Shown here piece after piece: positions 15,943 to 23,727 of a stretch of 51,300 nucleotides of DNA (position 1 is its first letter; each line of letters starts with the position of its first letter). A program made the translations under genes and the position numbers. The notes under the pieces are model-generated. The model searched no databases, was not told the origin of the DNA, and saw only the letters and a program-made list of their open reading frames with translations. The DNA is from Desulfobacteraceae bacterium. Lineage in GTDB: Bacteria; Desulfobacterota; Desulfobacteria; Desulfobacterales; Desulfobacteraceae. The DNA lies in contig JADGEQ010000048.1 in NCBI GenBank assembly GCA_016744295.1, positions 1 through 51,300 on the forward strand, in the 5' to 3' direction.

Positions 15943-16920
15943 CTATAGCAGTCCGGCTTCTTTGTAATATTTTTTTGCACCATCATGAAGGGGTGCAGAA
16001 AGGCCATCTTTGATCATTTCTTCTTTTTTAAGGTTTGCGAGTGCAGGGTGAAATTTTCTGAATTCATCAAAATTCTCAAAAACCGCTTTTACAATGTTAT
16101 AGATAATATTTTCTGGTGTGTTGGTTGAGCTTACAAAAGTTGCCCCCACACCAAAGGTCATTGTGTCAGTATCTGTTCCGCGATACATGCCTCCGGGAAT
16201 GGTAGCCTTTCTGTAATAATCAACGTCTTTAACCAATTTGTCAATTTCAGAGCCAGTTACGCTTACCATAACAGAATCACAGGAGGTGGAAGCTTCTTTT
16301 ATAGATCCTGAAGGATGGCCAACAGTAAATACGATGGCATCAATCTTGTTATCACAAAGGGCCTGGGACTGTTCAGCAGATTTAAGTTCTGAAGCCAGTT
16401 TGAAATCAGCTTTTGTCCAACCAATTGCCTTCATAACAACTTTCATGGTACCACGCTGGCCAGAACCAGGGTTACCAATGTTTACACGTTTATTTTTAAG
16501 GTCCATAAAAGTTTTTATGCCTGAATCAGCACGGGCAACAACGGTAAACGGTTCAGGATGAATGCTAAAAACGGCTCTAAGTTTTTTGTTCGCACCTTTG
16601 CCAGCAAATTTGCTGGTACCGTGATATGCATGATACTGCCAGTCTGATTGTGCGACACCCATATCAAGTTCACCGGCTCTGATAGCGTTCAGGTTGTATA
16701 TAGATCCCCCGGTACTCTCTACGGAACAACGGATATTATGGACTTTTTTGCCTTTGTTAACTAATCGTGCAATGGCCCCACCGACTGGGTAGGCAACGCC
16801 CGTTACGCCAGCGGTACCAATTGTAGCAAAAGTCTGGCCAGCTGCTTGAACAGGAGATAAACCCAACGAAAGATGCAATCCGATTAGTGCAATAATACTA
16901 AATATTAATAATTTCTTCAT
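15943..16920 (-). CDS. TAXI family TRAP transporter solute-binding protein
   Basis: A periplasmic receptor of about 325 residues. It has a signal peptide (MKKLLIFSIIALIGLHLSLG ... VQAAGQ). The mature part has the TAXI hallmarks FATIGTAGVTGVAYPVGGAIA near the N-terminus and VNIGNPGSGQRGTMKVVMKA in the middle. I prefer the ATG at 16920, because GGAGG lies 5 bp before it; the ATG 12 bp upstream overlaps that site. It is the first gene of the minus-strand transport unit. The ligand is inferred as an acidic or related amino acid from the enzymes in the island, not from sequence. Confidence 0.92.
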   Translation of the reverse strand: MKKLLIFSIIALIGLHLSLGLSPVQAAGQTFATIGTAGVTGVAYPVGGAIARLVNKGKKVHNIRCSVESTGGSIYNLNAIRAGELDMGVAQSDWQYHAYHGTSKFAGKGANKKLRAVFSIHPEPFTVVARADSGIKTFMDLKNKRVNIGNPGSGQRGTMKVVMKAIGWTKADFKLASELKSAEQSQALCDNKIDAIVFTVGHPSGSIKEASTSCDSVMVSVTGSEIDKLVKDVDYYRKATIPGGMYRGTDTDTMTFGVGATFVSSTNTPENIIYNIVKAVFENFDEFRKFHPALANLKKEEMIKDGLSAPLHDGAKKYYKEAGLL

Positions 16921-17020
16921 CTGAACCTCCAATTAAATTAAACCGTTAATGGTTACAACTAATAAACATTTAAGAATTTTAAAATACCTTTTGGCTTACA
17001 CCCCCTTTCGCCGAAACCTA

Positions 17021-17293
17021 TTAATTTAAAACTTTGAAGCTCTTGTTTGGGCAATTAAAGATCCAGCCTGACGAATCTTCTTTGCTTCGCCTATATCCAA
17101 TATTAATTATTGAATCACCTATTTGTCGCCAGTTATATGCCCATTCATTATTTTTTATTGTAGAGCGATTAGACTCTCTAAGATCAGGCACAATTACTTC
17201 TATAAAAGGAGAAAACATTTCACCCAGCATTTCTGCGGCAGAAGAATAATGTTCAAGTATTTGTTGACATTCTTTGCGTATACTTTTTAACAT
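17021..17293 (-). pseudogene. Truncated YheO/DauR-type regulator (PAS-like part only)
   Basis: Ninety residues resembling the N-terminus of the regulator at 12145-12825: AAEMLGEMFSPFIEVIVPDL corresponds to VAEMLGTMFSPFLEVIVHDL, and QIGDSIINIGYRRS to KIGESTTDLGYKRI. The frame stops after the WIFNC segment, so the rest of the PAS domain and the whole HTH domain are missing. It is probably a remnant of a duplicated regulator; a short dominant-negative form is possible but speculative. Its promoter is intact. Confidence 0.78.
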
Positions 17294-17296
17294 AAA

Positions 17297-17329
17297 GTTA
17301 ATTATTTAACAAAAAATAAAATATGTCAA
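17297..17329 (-). promoter_or_regulatory. Promoter of the truncated regulator, near copy of the 12.8-kb promoter
   Basis: On the minus strand TTGACA (17329-17324), 17 bp, AATAAT (17306-17301). The plus-strand sequence GTTAATTATTTAAC (17297-17310) is a perfect 5+5 inverted repeat with a 4-base centre. Only 7 bp separate the -10 from the ATG, so the transcript would be leaderless or nearly so. Confidence 0.6.
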
Positions 17330-17349
17330 TAGGGAAATGTGATTAAAAG

Positions 17350-17475
17350 ATGCGCAAGGTGGCAGACCAATTGACAGGGGCCGGGAAAAAGCCCTATGTG
17401 ATCCCTGTGGGCAGTTCAAACGCTTGTTCTGGGTTATTTTTTCCCGTTTGTGGCAAGATTGGAAGAATGTATTGA
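17350..17475 (+). pseudogene. Fragment of D-cysteine desulfhydrase / ACC deaminase family gene
   Basis: A 41-codon remnant reads VADQLTGAGKKPYVIPVGSSN, matching the conserved (G)KKPYVIPVGGSN segment of the D-cysteine desulfhydrase/ACC deaminase PLP family, then turns into unrelated sequence (ACSGLFFPV...) and stops at 17473. The N-terminal and C-terminal parts are absent. D-cysteine desulfhydrase acts on D-amino acids, so it may once have belonged to the same D-/acidic amino acid island. It lies just before the right repeat. Confidence 0.65.
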
Positions 17476-17604
17476 TTGTTGAACGAAGCCGCTATCGCGG
17501 CAAAAAAAGAGTTCAAAATCGTGTATACCCCTGTAATTGAACAATTCCGGGCATTTATAGACAAAGGAGTTTACCATGAACAAAACAAAAACAACTCGAT
17601 TTGA
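17476..17604 (+). pseudogene. Unidentified C-terminal gene fragment
   Basis: Open in the same frame as the preceding fragment after its stop: NEAAIAAKKEFKIVYTPVIE followed by QFRAFIDKGVYHE and a stop at 17602. The composition looks like real protein, but I do not recognise the family. It overlaps the start of the next fragment by 29 bp, as translationally coupled genes do. Confidence 0.35.
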
Positions 17605-17683
17605 TACCCATTCCTGGAGCACAGTCAAAGTAGAGCGAAACGGCCTGCAATTTTTCTGGAGACAAACACCATCCCCTATCTGA
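17576..17683 (+). pseudogene. Start of an unidentified gene cut by the repeat junction
   Basis: An ATG with a good AAAGGAG site 7 bp upstream opens a frame MNKTKTTRFDTHSWSTVKVE... that runs into the right repeat at about 17658 and stops at 17681. The intact ribosome-binding site and the abrupt change at the junction indicate a real gene that lost everything after ~27 codons. Family not recognised. Confidence 0.45.
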
Positions 17684-17693
17684 CCGCCCTTGA
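17658..17693 (+). repeat. 36-bp copy of an upstream part of plsB-gpsA (matches 9509-9544)
   Basis: Thirty-six bases identical to 9509-9544, then CC, then the 462-bp copy. Relative to the intact gene, the 184 bp 9545-9728 are missing here. The junction with the preceding sequence has short similarity (TTTTTCTGGA against TTTATTCCGGA). Confidence 0.9.
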
Positions 17694-18139
17694 CCGTCGG
17701 CGTCCAAACCGCAGATATCCTGGCAAGGGTTTATGCCATATGGCTAAATTATGTCCAAAGCGCGGGAATCATCCAAACCAACACACAAACCGGATATCTT
17801 ATTGCCCAGGTTGCCGATGAAGCAGCATCCCTTGCCATTAATTTGGGAGGAGATTCCCAAACCTTTGAAGCAGGAAATATCCCCTGGACTGCCACGTTTA
17901 CAGCCCTTTACCTTGAAGGTCTCTGGAAAGAATTCGGGCAAAAAGTGGGAAAAGGTGTCAAGAAAGGCAGTCCCCCCAAAAAAATGTTTTCGAAAATCCA
18001 GATGCAGTATGCAAATGAGGGGGTTCAGCTCCAGTCCCTTGAGGATATGGAATCGGCCCTCAATTGCGCCGGACAATACAATCTTAAAATGCCTGTTCTG
18101 GAAGAGGCGGTTGAAACGTTCAGAAACTCAGCAGCTTAA
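17690..18139 (+). pseudogene. Duplicated 3' fragment of the plsB-gpsA fusion gene
   Basis: An open frame of 149 codons (TTG start) that gives the same last ~147 residues as the fusion gene, from VGVQTADIL to the end. It carries only the C-terminal part of the GpsA-like domain, has no convincing ribosome-binding site, and lacks both the acyltransferase and the Rossmann part. It is a non-functional duplicate in all likelihood. Confidence 0.9.
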
Positions 18140-18157
18140 GCTCAAGCAGATACGGGT
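17696..18157 (+). repeat. Right copy of 462-bp perfect direct repeat
   Basis: Identical to 9729-10190. It closes the island on the right; DUF3786 follows within a few bases. Identity at every position means recent duplication or ongoing gene conversion. Confidence 0.95.
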
Positions 18158-18161
18158 GTAC

Positions 18162-18761
18162 TCATTTTGGCAGTTTAAACGCATGGCAGATTTCAACAGC
18201 CAGGGCATAAATAATATCCAAGGGCAATTGCTGGTCAATACTCTTGTCAAACAACAATTTTGCCTGGCTTTCAAACTCCTCATCCCCCAGCCATAGAAGT
18301 ACGGCCACGGGAATCTTTGGGGTAATTTCAAAGGAAAAGGCAGCATCTGCCATGGGAACAGGTCTGCCCCCAAGCCTTTTTGCCGCATCTGAAAAACCGG
18401 AAAGGTCATTTCCAAATGCCTGGGCCGGAATATGGGTGGGCAAAAGATGGGGGCCTCTGAAAAAAGCAGCCCCTCCGGAAATATCCTTTTCAGATACCCA
18501 CTGCCCGGACAGGGGAATATCTTGGGCCTTCATCAAATAATGAAGCATAAACAGGTACAAATAATCCTGATAGGTGTCATGCCATTGGTCCACCGGTTTT
18601 ATACAGGATTGTTCCGGCATAACATCATAGATGTTTCCCCAGATAGTGACCCGATAGCAACGTTTTTTTTCATCATAAAGGGCCCCGGTTCTTTTTATCA
18701 CATCGTCAGGATCACAGGATAAAAGATCCCGGAAAAGTATTTCATCGATAAATTGGTTCAT
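18162..18761 (-). CDS. DUF3786 domain-containing protein
   Basis: A 199-residue soluble protein with the DUF3786 pattern: RTGALYDEKKRCYRVTIWGN, LFMLHYLMKAQDIPLSGQW, GGAAFFRGPH, AAKRLGGRPVPMADAAFSFE and VLLWLGDEEFESQAKLLFD. Function is unknown; the domain is found mainly in anaerobes with corrinoid or C1 metabolism, often in proteins near Fe-S or methyltransferase genes, but nothing like that is adjacent here. Its 3' end lies almost on the right repeat border. Confidence 0.8.
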   Translation of the reverse strand: MNQFIDEILFRDLLSCDPDDVIKRTGALYDEKKRCYRVTIWGNIYDVMPEQSCIKPVDQWHDTYQDYLYLFMLHYLMKAQDIPLSGQWVSEKDISGGAAFFRGPHLLPTHIPAQAFGNDLSGFSDAAKRLGGRPVPMADAAFSFEITPKIPVAVLLWLGDEEFESQAKLLFDKSIDQQLPLDIIYALAVEICHAFKLPK

Positions 18762-18932
18762 GCTGCGACTCCTTCCTCATACGACCTTGTTCATATTCCT
18801 AAAACAAATATACTTATTTGCCTGTCTGTTCAAGAATAATTATCTTCAAGCGTTCCAAATCCACGCCCGGCCTGTGATTATCCATAATTTTATCTTGCGC
18901 TTTTAAGCTTTGGCTGGTAATCCTGTGGCCCT

Positions 18933-20204
18933 ATGAAAATATTTTTCGGCATATCATCCTTTCAAATACTGGCCATGTTCAGGCGGGGCCTTTTTTACAG
19001 CTATCTGACCATCTATTTACGGCATTTTTTGGGCCTTTCGGTGACCACCACCACTCTGTTTGCAACCCTTCCCATGATCGTCAATGTTTTGTCCCAGCGC
19101 TATCTGTGGGGCGTACTTTCCGATCGGTATCAAAAACGACGCTCCCTGATCATATGGGGAGAAATTTTAGCAGGTCTGGGCACCATTCTCCTTTGGTATT
19201 GCCACCTGATCCCGTCGGATAAAATCCAGGCCGGCTGGGTGGTAATCATCGGACTTTCCATCATTGAAATTTTCTGGTCCATGTCCAATATCGGATGGAG
19301 CGCACTAATCTCCGACATTTATGAACAGGGAAACCGAAGCGCTGTGATGGGGAAACTGGAAAGCCTGGGAGGTGTCGGCAGAGTAATGGGGGTACTTGCG
19401 GGGGGACTGCTATACGACCGGATGGGAACTGCCTTTGAGGGGTGGGGCTTTTACAATGGCATCCTGTTCTGGATATCCGGAATCATCATGTTTGTATCCA
19501 TTTTTCCCATGTTCATGGTGCCCGAGGGGGGAATTGCCAAAACATCCCCCAAAGCCCCCATGGATAATGATCAGAAAAATAATGGCCAGAAAGATAATGA
19601 TCGGAATAATTTTGATCCCCACATCTTTTTTGTCTTTATTGCCGCCATGACGCTGATTCATTTTGGCAGGAATGCCGTTGCCGTTACCATGCCCCAATAC
19701 CTCTCCCTTGACACAGGACTTAACCTGTCTGCCATGACCCTGAGCCATGTGGTGAATATCCGCTCCCTGGGCATTATCGTCACAGGACTTTTTGTGGGCA
19801 TGATGTGTAAACGATTTGGGGAAAGAAGCCTTCTGGCCCTCTCCTCTTTTGCTGCAGCCCTGGCCCTGTTAATTTTGGGGGTATCCACCTCCCTTTACTG
19901 GATCGGGATCAGCTCATTTTTAATGGGATTTTCCGATGTTATTATCATTGCCGCCTCCTATGAACTGGCGGCTTCCTATATCCCGGCCCAAAAAAGAGGC
20001 AGATTGCTGGCCGTCTTTAATGCCACGTTTTTTTTAAGCTGGGGCATAGCCGGCACCCTGATTTCCGGCCCCATCACCGATGGCCTCATCGCCCTTGGAA
20101 AGTTGGAAACCTATGCCTATATGGCATCCTTTAATGCCTCGGCTCTCATCACCCTGGCCGGTGTGGCAACCCTGTTGCTTCTCTTTCATCTCGAAAAAAA
20201 ATAG
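18933..20204 (+). CDS. Major facilitator superfamily transporter
   Basis: A 423-residue protein with about twelve membrane segments in two halves, split by a hydrophilic loop around residues 205-230 rich in Asn/Asp/Lys (NDQKNNGQKDNDRNN). The segment between TM2 and TM3, WGVLSDRYQKRRSLI, matches the MFS motif G-x-L-(S/A)-D-R-x-(G/K)-(R/K)-R. Substrate unknown; the N-terminal half resembles nucleoside or sugar permease-like and drug-efflux members alike. There is no clear ribosome-binding site. It ends one base before the converging PHP gene. Confidence 0.85.
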   Translation: MKIFFGISSFQILAMFRRGLFYSYLTIYLRHFLGLSVTTTTLFATLPMIVNVLSQRYLWGVLSDRYQKRRSLIIWGEILAGLGTILLWYCHLIPSDKIQAGWVVIIGLSIIEIFWSMSNIGWSALISDIYEQGNRSAVMGKLESLGGVGRVMGVLAGGLLYDRMGTAFEGWGFYNGILFWISGIIMFVSIFPMFMVPEGGIAKTSPKAPMDNDQKNNGQKDNDRNNFDPHIFFVFIAAMTLIHFGRNAVAVTMPQYLSLDTGLNLSAMTLSHVVNIRSLGIIVTGLFVGMMCKRFGERSLLALSSFAAALALLILGVSTSLYWIGISSFLMGFSDVIIIAASYELAASYIPAQKRGRLLAVFNATFFLSWGIAGTLISGPITDGLIALGKLETYAYMASFNASALITLAGVATLLLLFHLEKK

Positions 20205-20205
20205 T

Positions 20206-21114
20206 TCATGGAATTGCCGCCTTAAATAGTTTCAAATCTGATGCTGATATACCGCTGGCACCCAGGGGACGATCAACAGCATCATGGCAGTCCGACCCGC
20301 CAGTCACAAAAAGAGTGTACTTTTTTGCCCAGGATTTAAGGATTTCCTGGTGTTCCAGGGTATGCCCCGGGTAGTAGACCTCAAGCCCATGGATACCGAC
20401 CGCCAAAAAATCGGGCAAAATTTTCTCAACCACACCAATGGGGGGCAGCACCTCTTTATAATGCCCTGCCCCGGGAAAGGAACCGGCAGCCGGATGGGCC
20501 AGAACAGCTGCCACAGGAAGCTCTTTGATGATAGCCCCTGCCCGGGACAGATCTATCCCTGAAGGCAGATAAGCCGAGCTGTCGTTGCCGATTATCCTGT
20601 TGACGGTTTCCCTGTCATTGATGCCCAGCTTTTCTGCCAGGGCCAAGGCAAAATGACGCCGGGTGGCATTTGTACTATAATCGGCAATATCCTGGAAAAC
20701 CATCTCCCGTTTCAGCAATGGCAAATCACCGTGGGGTCCGAACACCCGGTTAATTTGGGCGATTCTGTCGCTGACCAGCCCCTCTCCCCGGCCCTGACCC
20801 ATGATCGCTTCAAACCTGCTGACAAAGGCAGCATCTGCCAGCCTCTCCCTGGAAAAATAGCAGAGCAGGTGAAGGGTTCCCGTAAAACAGGGTTGTTTGA
20901 ACCGAATGGAGACCTCCACACCGGGGATTACCTCAATCTGGCAGTTGTCCCCGGCCCTGACTGCTTTTGCAAGCCCCTTGAGCGTATCATGGTCTGTAAC
21001 GCCCAGGGCCTTTAACCCAAGAGCCCTGGCCTGTTTGACCAATTCTTCCGGTGAGAAATCCCCATCCGAAGAGGTGGTATGATTGTGTAAATCCGCAACG
21101 ATTATCGGCTCCAT
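20206..21114 (-). CDS. PHP-domain phosphoesterase (YciV/RNase AM-like)
   Basis: About 302 residues. The polymerase-and-histidinol-phosphatase metal site is visible as ADLHNHTTSSDGDFSPEELV at the N-terminus, GVTDHDT, PGVEVS, the late GLEVYYP and the GGSDCHD motif. Close relatives include the 3',5'-nucleoside bisphosphate phosphatase/5'-3' exonuclease YciV (TrpH). I chose the ATG at 21114, right before the conserved IIVADLHNH, with GGGGAGA upstream; the frame is open 39 codons further up but that part is not conserved in style. It is convergent with the MFS gene and divergent from PEPCK. Confidence 0.85.
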   Translation of the reverse strand: MEPIIVADLHNHTTSSDGDFSPEELVKQARALGLKALGVTDHDTLKGLAKAVRAGDNCQIEVIPGVEVSIRFKQPCFTGTLHLLCYFSRERLADAAFVSRFEAIMGQGRGEGLVSDRIAQINRVFGPHGDLPLLKREMVFQDIADYSTNATRRHFALALAEKLGINDRETVNRIIGNDSSAYLPSGIDLSRAGAIIKELPVAAVLAHPAAGSFPGAGHYKEVLPPIGVVEKILPDFLAVGIHGLEVYYPGHTLEHQEILKSWAKKYTLFVTGGSDCHDAVDRPLGASGISASDLKLFKAAIP

Positions 21115-21275
21115 GATTTTATGTCTCCCCATTGGCTTAAAAATTAATTTCACATCCACCTGTTTTAATACCGCTTCTCCCCGTAAAAGGAAAAAGGTTT
21201 TTTTTGAAGATATCATTTGATTTTTATCCATTAAATGGTAGAAGAAAAAAACGCTTGTTTTTTTTGTGATTCATT

Positions 21276-23264
21276 TTGGAAGCGACTTTTGAGAATAACA
21301 ACACATCAAATACTACGGATAATGACATGGATATTTTAAACACTCTTGGAAAAATTGAATCCCCTGGTGATGCACTGGCAATTTTCAAACAGAAAATGGA
21401 CAATGCTCATCTGGCCCGGATATCAAAAATCGAGCACCCGGACATACTCATACGAATTGCAAATGCCATTGTTCTTTGCAATCCTGCCACGGTATTCATA
21501 AATACCGGATCTTCTGAGGATAGGGCATTTATTAAAAACCTGGCCCTTGGGAAAAAAGAGGAAACGCCCCTTGCCATGGCAGATCATACCATCCACTTTG
21601 ATCTTGCAGGTGAACAGGGAAGAATCGTAGACAGAACCTTTTATATTGCCAACCCCGAGGATCATATTTCCTCCCTTGCCAACCGCATGGACAGAGAAAA
21701 AGCCCTGGAAGATATCCAGGCAAGCCTGGTCAATATAATGGAAGGCATGACCATGATTGTGGGGTTTTACATGCGGGGTCCTGTGGGGTCTCCTGTTTCC
21801 AATCCCGCCCTTGAAATCACCAGCTCCGCCTATGTCAGCCATAGCGCAGAACTGCTTTACCGGAATGCCTACGAGGATTTTCGCCGGGAAGTTATCAACC
21901 AGGGCCATTTTTTCACCAATCTCCATTCCGAAGGAAAAAACAGAACCGAAGATCTGCCCGATGCAAGGGTCTTTATGGACAGAAAATTCCAGACCACTTA
22001 CAGCTATAAATGCACCTATGCGGGGAACACCCTGCTGCTGAAAAAAGGAAATCACAGGTTTGCCGTGGATAAGGCTGTGTACACAAACCGGGGGAAAGAA
22101 TTATCCGAACACATGTTTATCACCGGTATCCCCGGCCCTTCAAACAGAGTCACCTGGTTTGCCGGTGCTGCCCCCAGCGGATGCGGGAAAACCACCACGG
22201 CCATGGCCGGAAGTGTATTTGTGGGAGATGATCTGGCCCAGATGTGGATCGCCGATGACGGCAGTGTCCGGTCCATCAACCCGGAAAACGGGATCTTTGG
22301 TATTGTGGAGGATGTAAACAGACAAGGGGATCCCCTGCTCATGAAGGTGATGAGGGAACCCGGACATGAAGTGATCTGGTCCAATGTGCTCATAGATGAG
22401 AACAAGGTTCCCCACTGGATCGGCAATGACGAACCCAGCCCGAAAAAAGGATTTAATTTCCAGGGAGAGTGGGAAGAGGGCAAAATAGATAAAAATGGGA
22501 CTCCCGTCCCCCTGTCCCACCCAAACTCCCGGTGTACCCTGGCCTCAAGTTCCCTTGAAAACTATTCCCCCGAGGCCCAAAATCCCGCAGGCGTTTTGAC
22601 CCGTGTCTTTACATACAGCGGCAGGGATGCCGACACCATGCCCCCGGTTTGGGCTGCCACCGATTCCGACAGCGGTGTGGTCATTGGTGCCTGTATTGTA
22701 TCGGCTGCAACCGCAACAGAAGTGGGCGCTTCTGGAATAAAACGGGCTCCCTGGGCCAATGCACCCTTTATCCCCGGGTCCCTGGGCGATTACATGGATG
22801 CCCAGTTCAAATTTTTCGGCAATACCGCCATAAAAAAAGAGCACAAACCGGTCATGGCAGGCCTCAACTATTTTTTAACGGAAAGGGCCAGGGGTGGAGA
22901 AACCAACCGCCTTTTAGGTGAAAAAAAAGATGTAAAGGTGTGGCTTGCCTGGCTTGAAAGATATGCCCACAATGAAATATCCTTTTTGAGCACCCCCATC
23001 GGAAATTTGCCCAAATATGAAGATTTACAACAATTGTTCCAGCAGATCATCAACAAAGAATATTCGAAATCTTTATATGAGAAACAATTTTCCCTCTATT
23101 GCGACAATATTATCAGCCGCATAGAGCTTCAGGAAACAGCCTATGCCAAGGAAGAGGGAATCCCCGGTAAATTGTTTGATATTCTGGCCTCCCAGAAAAA
23201 GGCATTGTCCGAACTAAAAGCCAAAAAGGGAAGTATTGTAGCCCCGGATCATTTTGCCGGGTAG
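21276..23264 (+). CDS. pckG: Phosphoenolpyruvate carboxykinase (GTP)
   Basis: Interconverts oxaloacetate and PEP with GTP/GDP. Counting from the TTG at 21276, the kinase P-loop is AAPSGCGKTTTAM (299-309) with K305, and C303 is the hallmark reactive cysteine of the GTP-type family. Also visible are DDLAQMWIADDGSVRSINPE, HPNSR, and a TATEVGASG segment. The length (~645-662) is slightly above the usual ~600. The start is uncertain: TTG 21276 lacks a clear ribosome-binding site, and ATG 21327 (MDILNTLGKIES) is an alternative. In an anaerobe of this type it feeds gluconeogenesis from C4 acids. A terminator follows. Confidence 0.9.
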   Translation: MEATFENNNTSNTTDNDMDILNTLGKIESPGDALAIFKQKMDNAHLARISKIEHPDILIRIANAIVLCNPATVFINTGSSEDRAFIKNLALGKKEETPLAMADHTIHFDLAGEQGRIVDRTFYIANPEDHISSLANRMDREKALEDIQASLVNIMEGMTMIVGFYMRGPVGSPVSNPALEITSSAYVSHSAELLYRNAYEDFRREVINQGHFFTNLHSEGKNRTEDLPDARVFMDRKFQTTYSYKCTYAGNTLLLKKGNHRFAVDKAVYTNRGKELSEHMFITGIPGPSNRVTWFAGAAPSGCGKTTTAMAGSVFVGDDLAQMWIADDGSVRSINPENGIFGIVEDVNRQGDPLLMKVMREPGHEVIWSNVLIDENKVPHWIGNDEPSPKKGFNFQGEWEEGKIDKNGTPVPLSHPNSRCTLASSSLENYSPEAQNPAGVLTRVFTYSGRDADTMPPVWAATDSDSGVVIGACIVSAATATEVGASGIKRAPWANAPFIPGSLGDYMDAQFKFFGNTAIKKEHKPVMAGLNYFLTERARGGETNRLLGEKKDVKVWLAWLERYAHNEISFLSTPIGNLPKYEDLQQLFQQIINKEYSKSLYEKQFSLYCDNIISRIELQETAYAKEEGIPGKLFDILASQKKALSELKAKKGSIVAPDHFAG

Positions 23265-23320
23265 CGATTCGTTTTTTTGAGGGGGAAGGTTAAATTTTCA
23301 CATAAGTTTTTAAAAGAAAA

Positions 23321-23354
23321 GAGCCGGATTGCTCGCGACAATCCAGCTCCTTTT
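23321..23354 (+). terminator. Intrinsic terminator after PEPCK gene
   Basis: Stem GAGCCGGATTG / CAATCCAGCTC (11 pairs, one mismatch), 7-base loop, then CTTTT. It is 57 bp past the PEPCK stop. Confidence 0.65.
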
Positions 23355-23494
23355 GACCCAAAATAGTAATGTGACCCAAAGTCTGGCGACCAAAGTCTTG
23401 TATTTAGGGACAGCATATATAAATCATAAACCTACGTACCCTGTCAATCCCTATTGCAGACAAAAGAAACCTTTTTCTATGAAAGGAGTTTGCG

Positions 23495-23692
23495 ATGTTT
23501 AATAATTTAAAAGAATTCACAATCAGAAATCTTCGAACAATAATAATCCATATCCCAATCATAACCTTGTCTATAATTATCTTAATCGGATTTATCTCCG
23601 GAATTTCCACTCGAGATTATACGGGATTTGACAAAGCAGCAGATCTTGTGAAATGGTTTGTTAGCAGTATATTGGATGTATTTCATAGTTAA
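23495..23692 (+). CDS. Small single-pass membrane peptide, unknown function
   Basis: Sixty-five residues. The N-terminus is amphipathic and basic (NNLKEFTIRNLR), residues ~17-38 are strongly hydrophobic (IIIHIPIITLSIIILIGFI), and the C-terminal ~27 residues are soluble. The start codon has a good AAAGGAG site 7 bp upstream, which is the main reason for accepting it. Codon use is AT-rich unlike the flanking genes. No family recognised. Confidence 0.55.
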   Translation: MFNNLKEFTIRNLRTIIIHIPIITLSIIILIGFISGISTRDYTGFDKAADLVKWFVSSILDVFHS

Positions 23693-23727
23693 CAGCTTAA
23701 AATGAGAAAACTAAGAAGGGAGACACT

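Noticed and set aside
20206..21231. Long version of the PHP protein starting at 21231
   Set aside because: The first 39 residues precede the conserved ADLHNH strand, and a better-placed ATG at 21114 has a GGGGAGA site.
21245..21265. A7C-GCTT-GT8 hairpin between the PHP and PEPCK genes as a terminator
   Set aside because: Both genes point away from it, so no transcript would end there; it is a simple A/T tract pairing.
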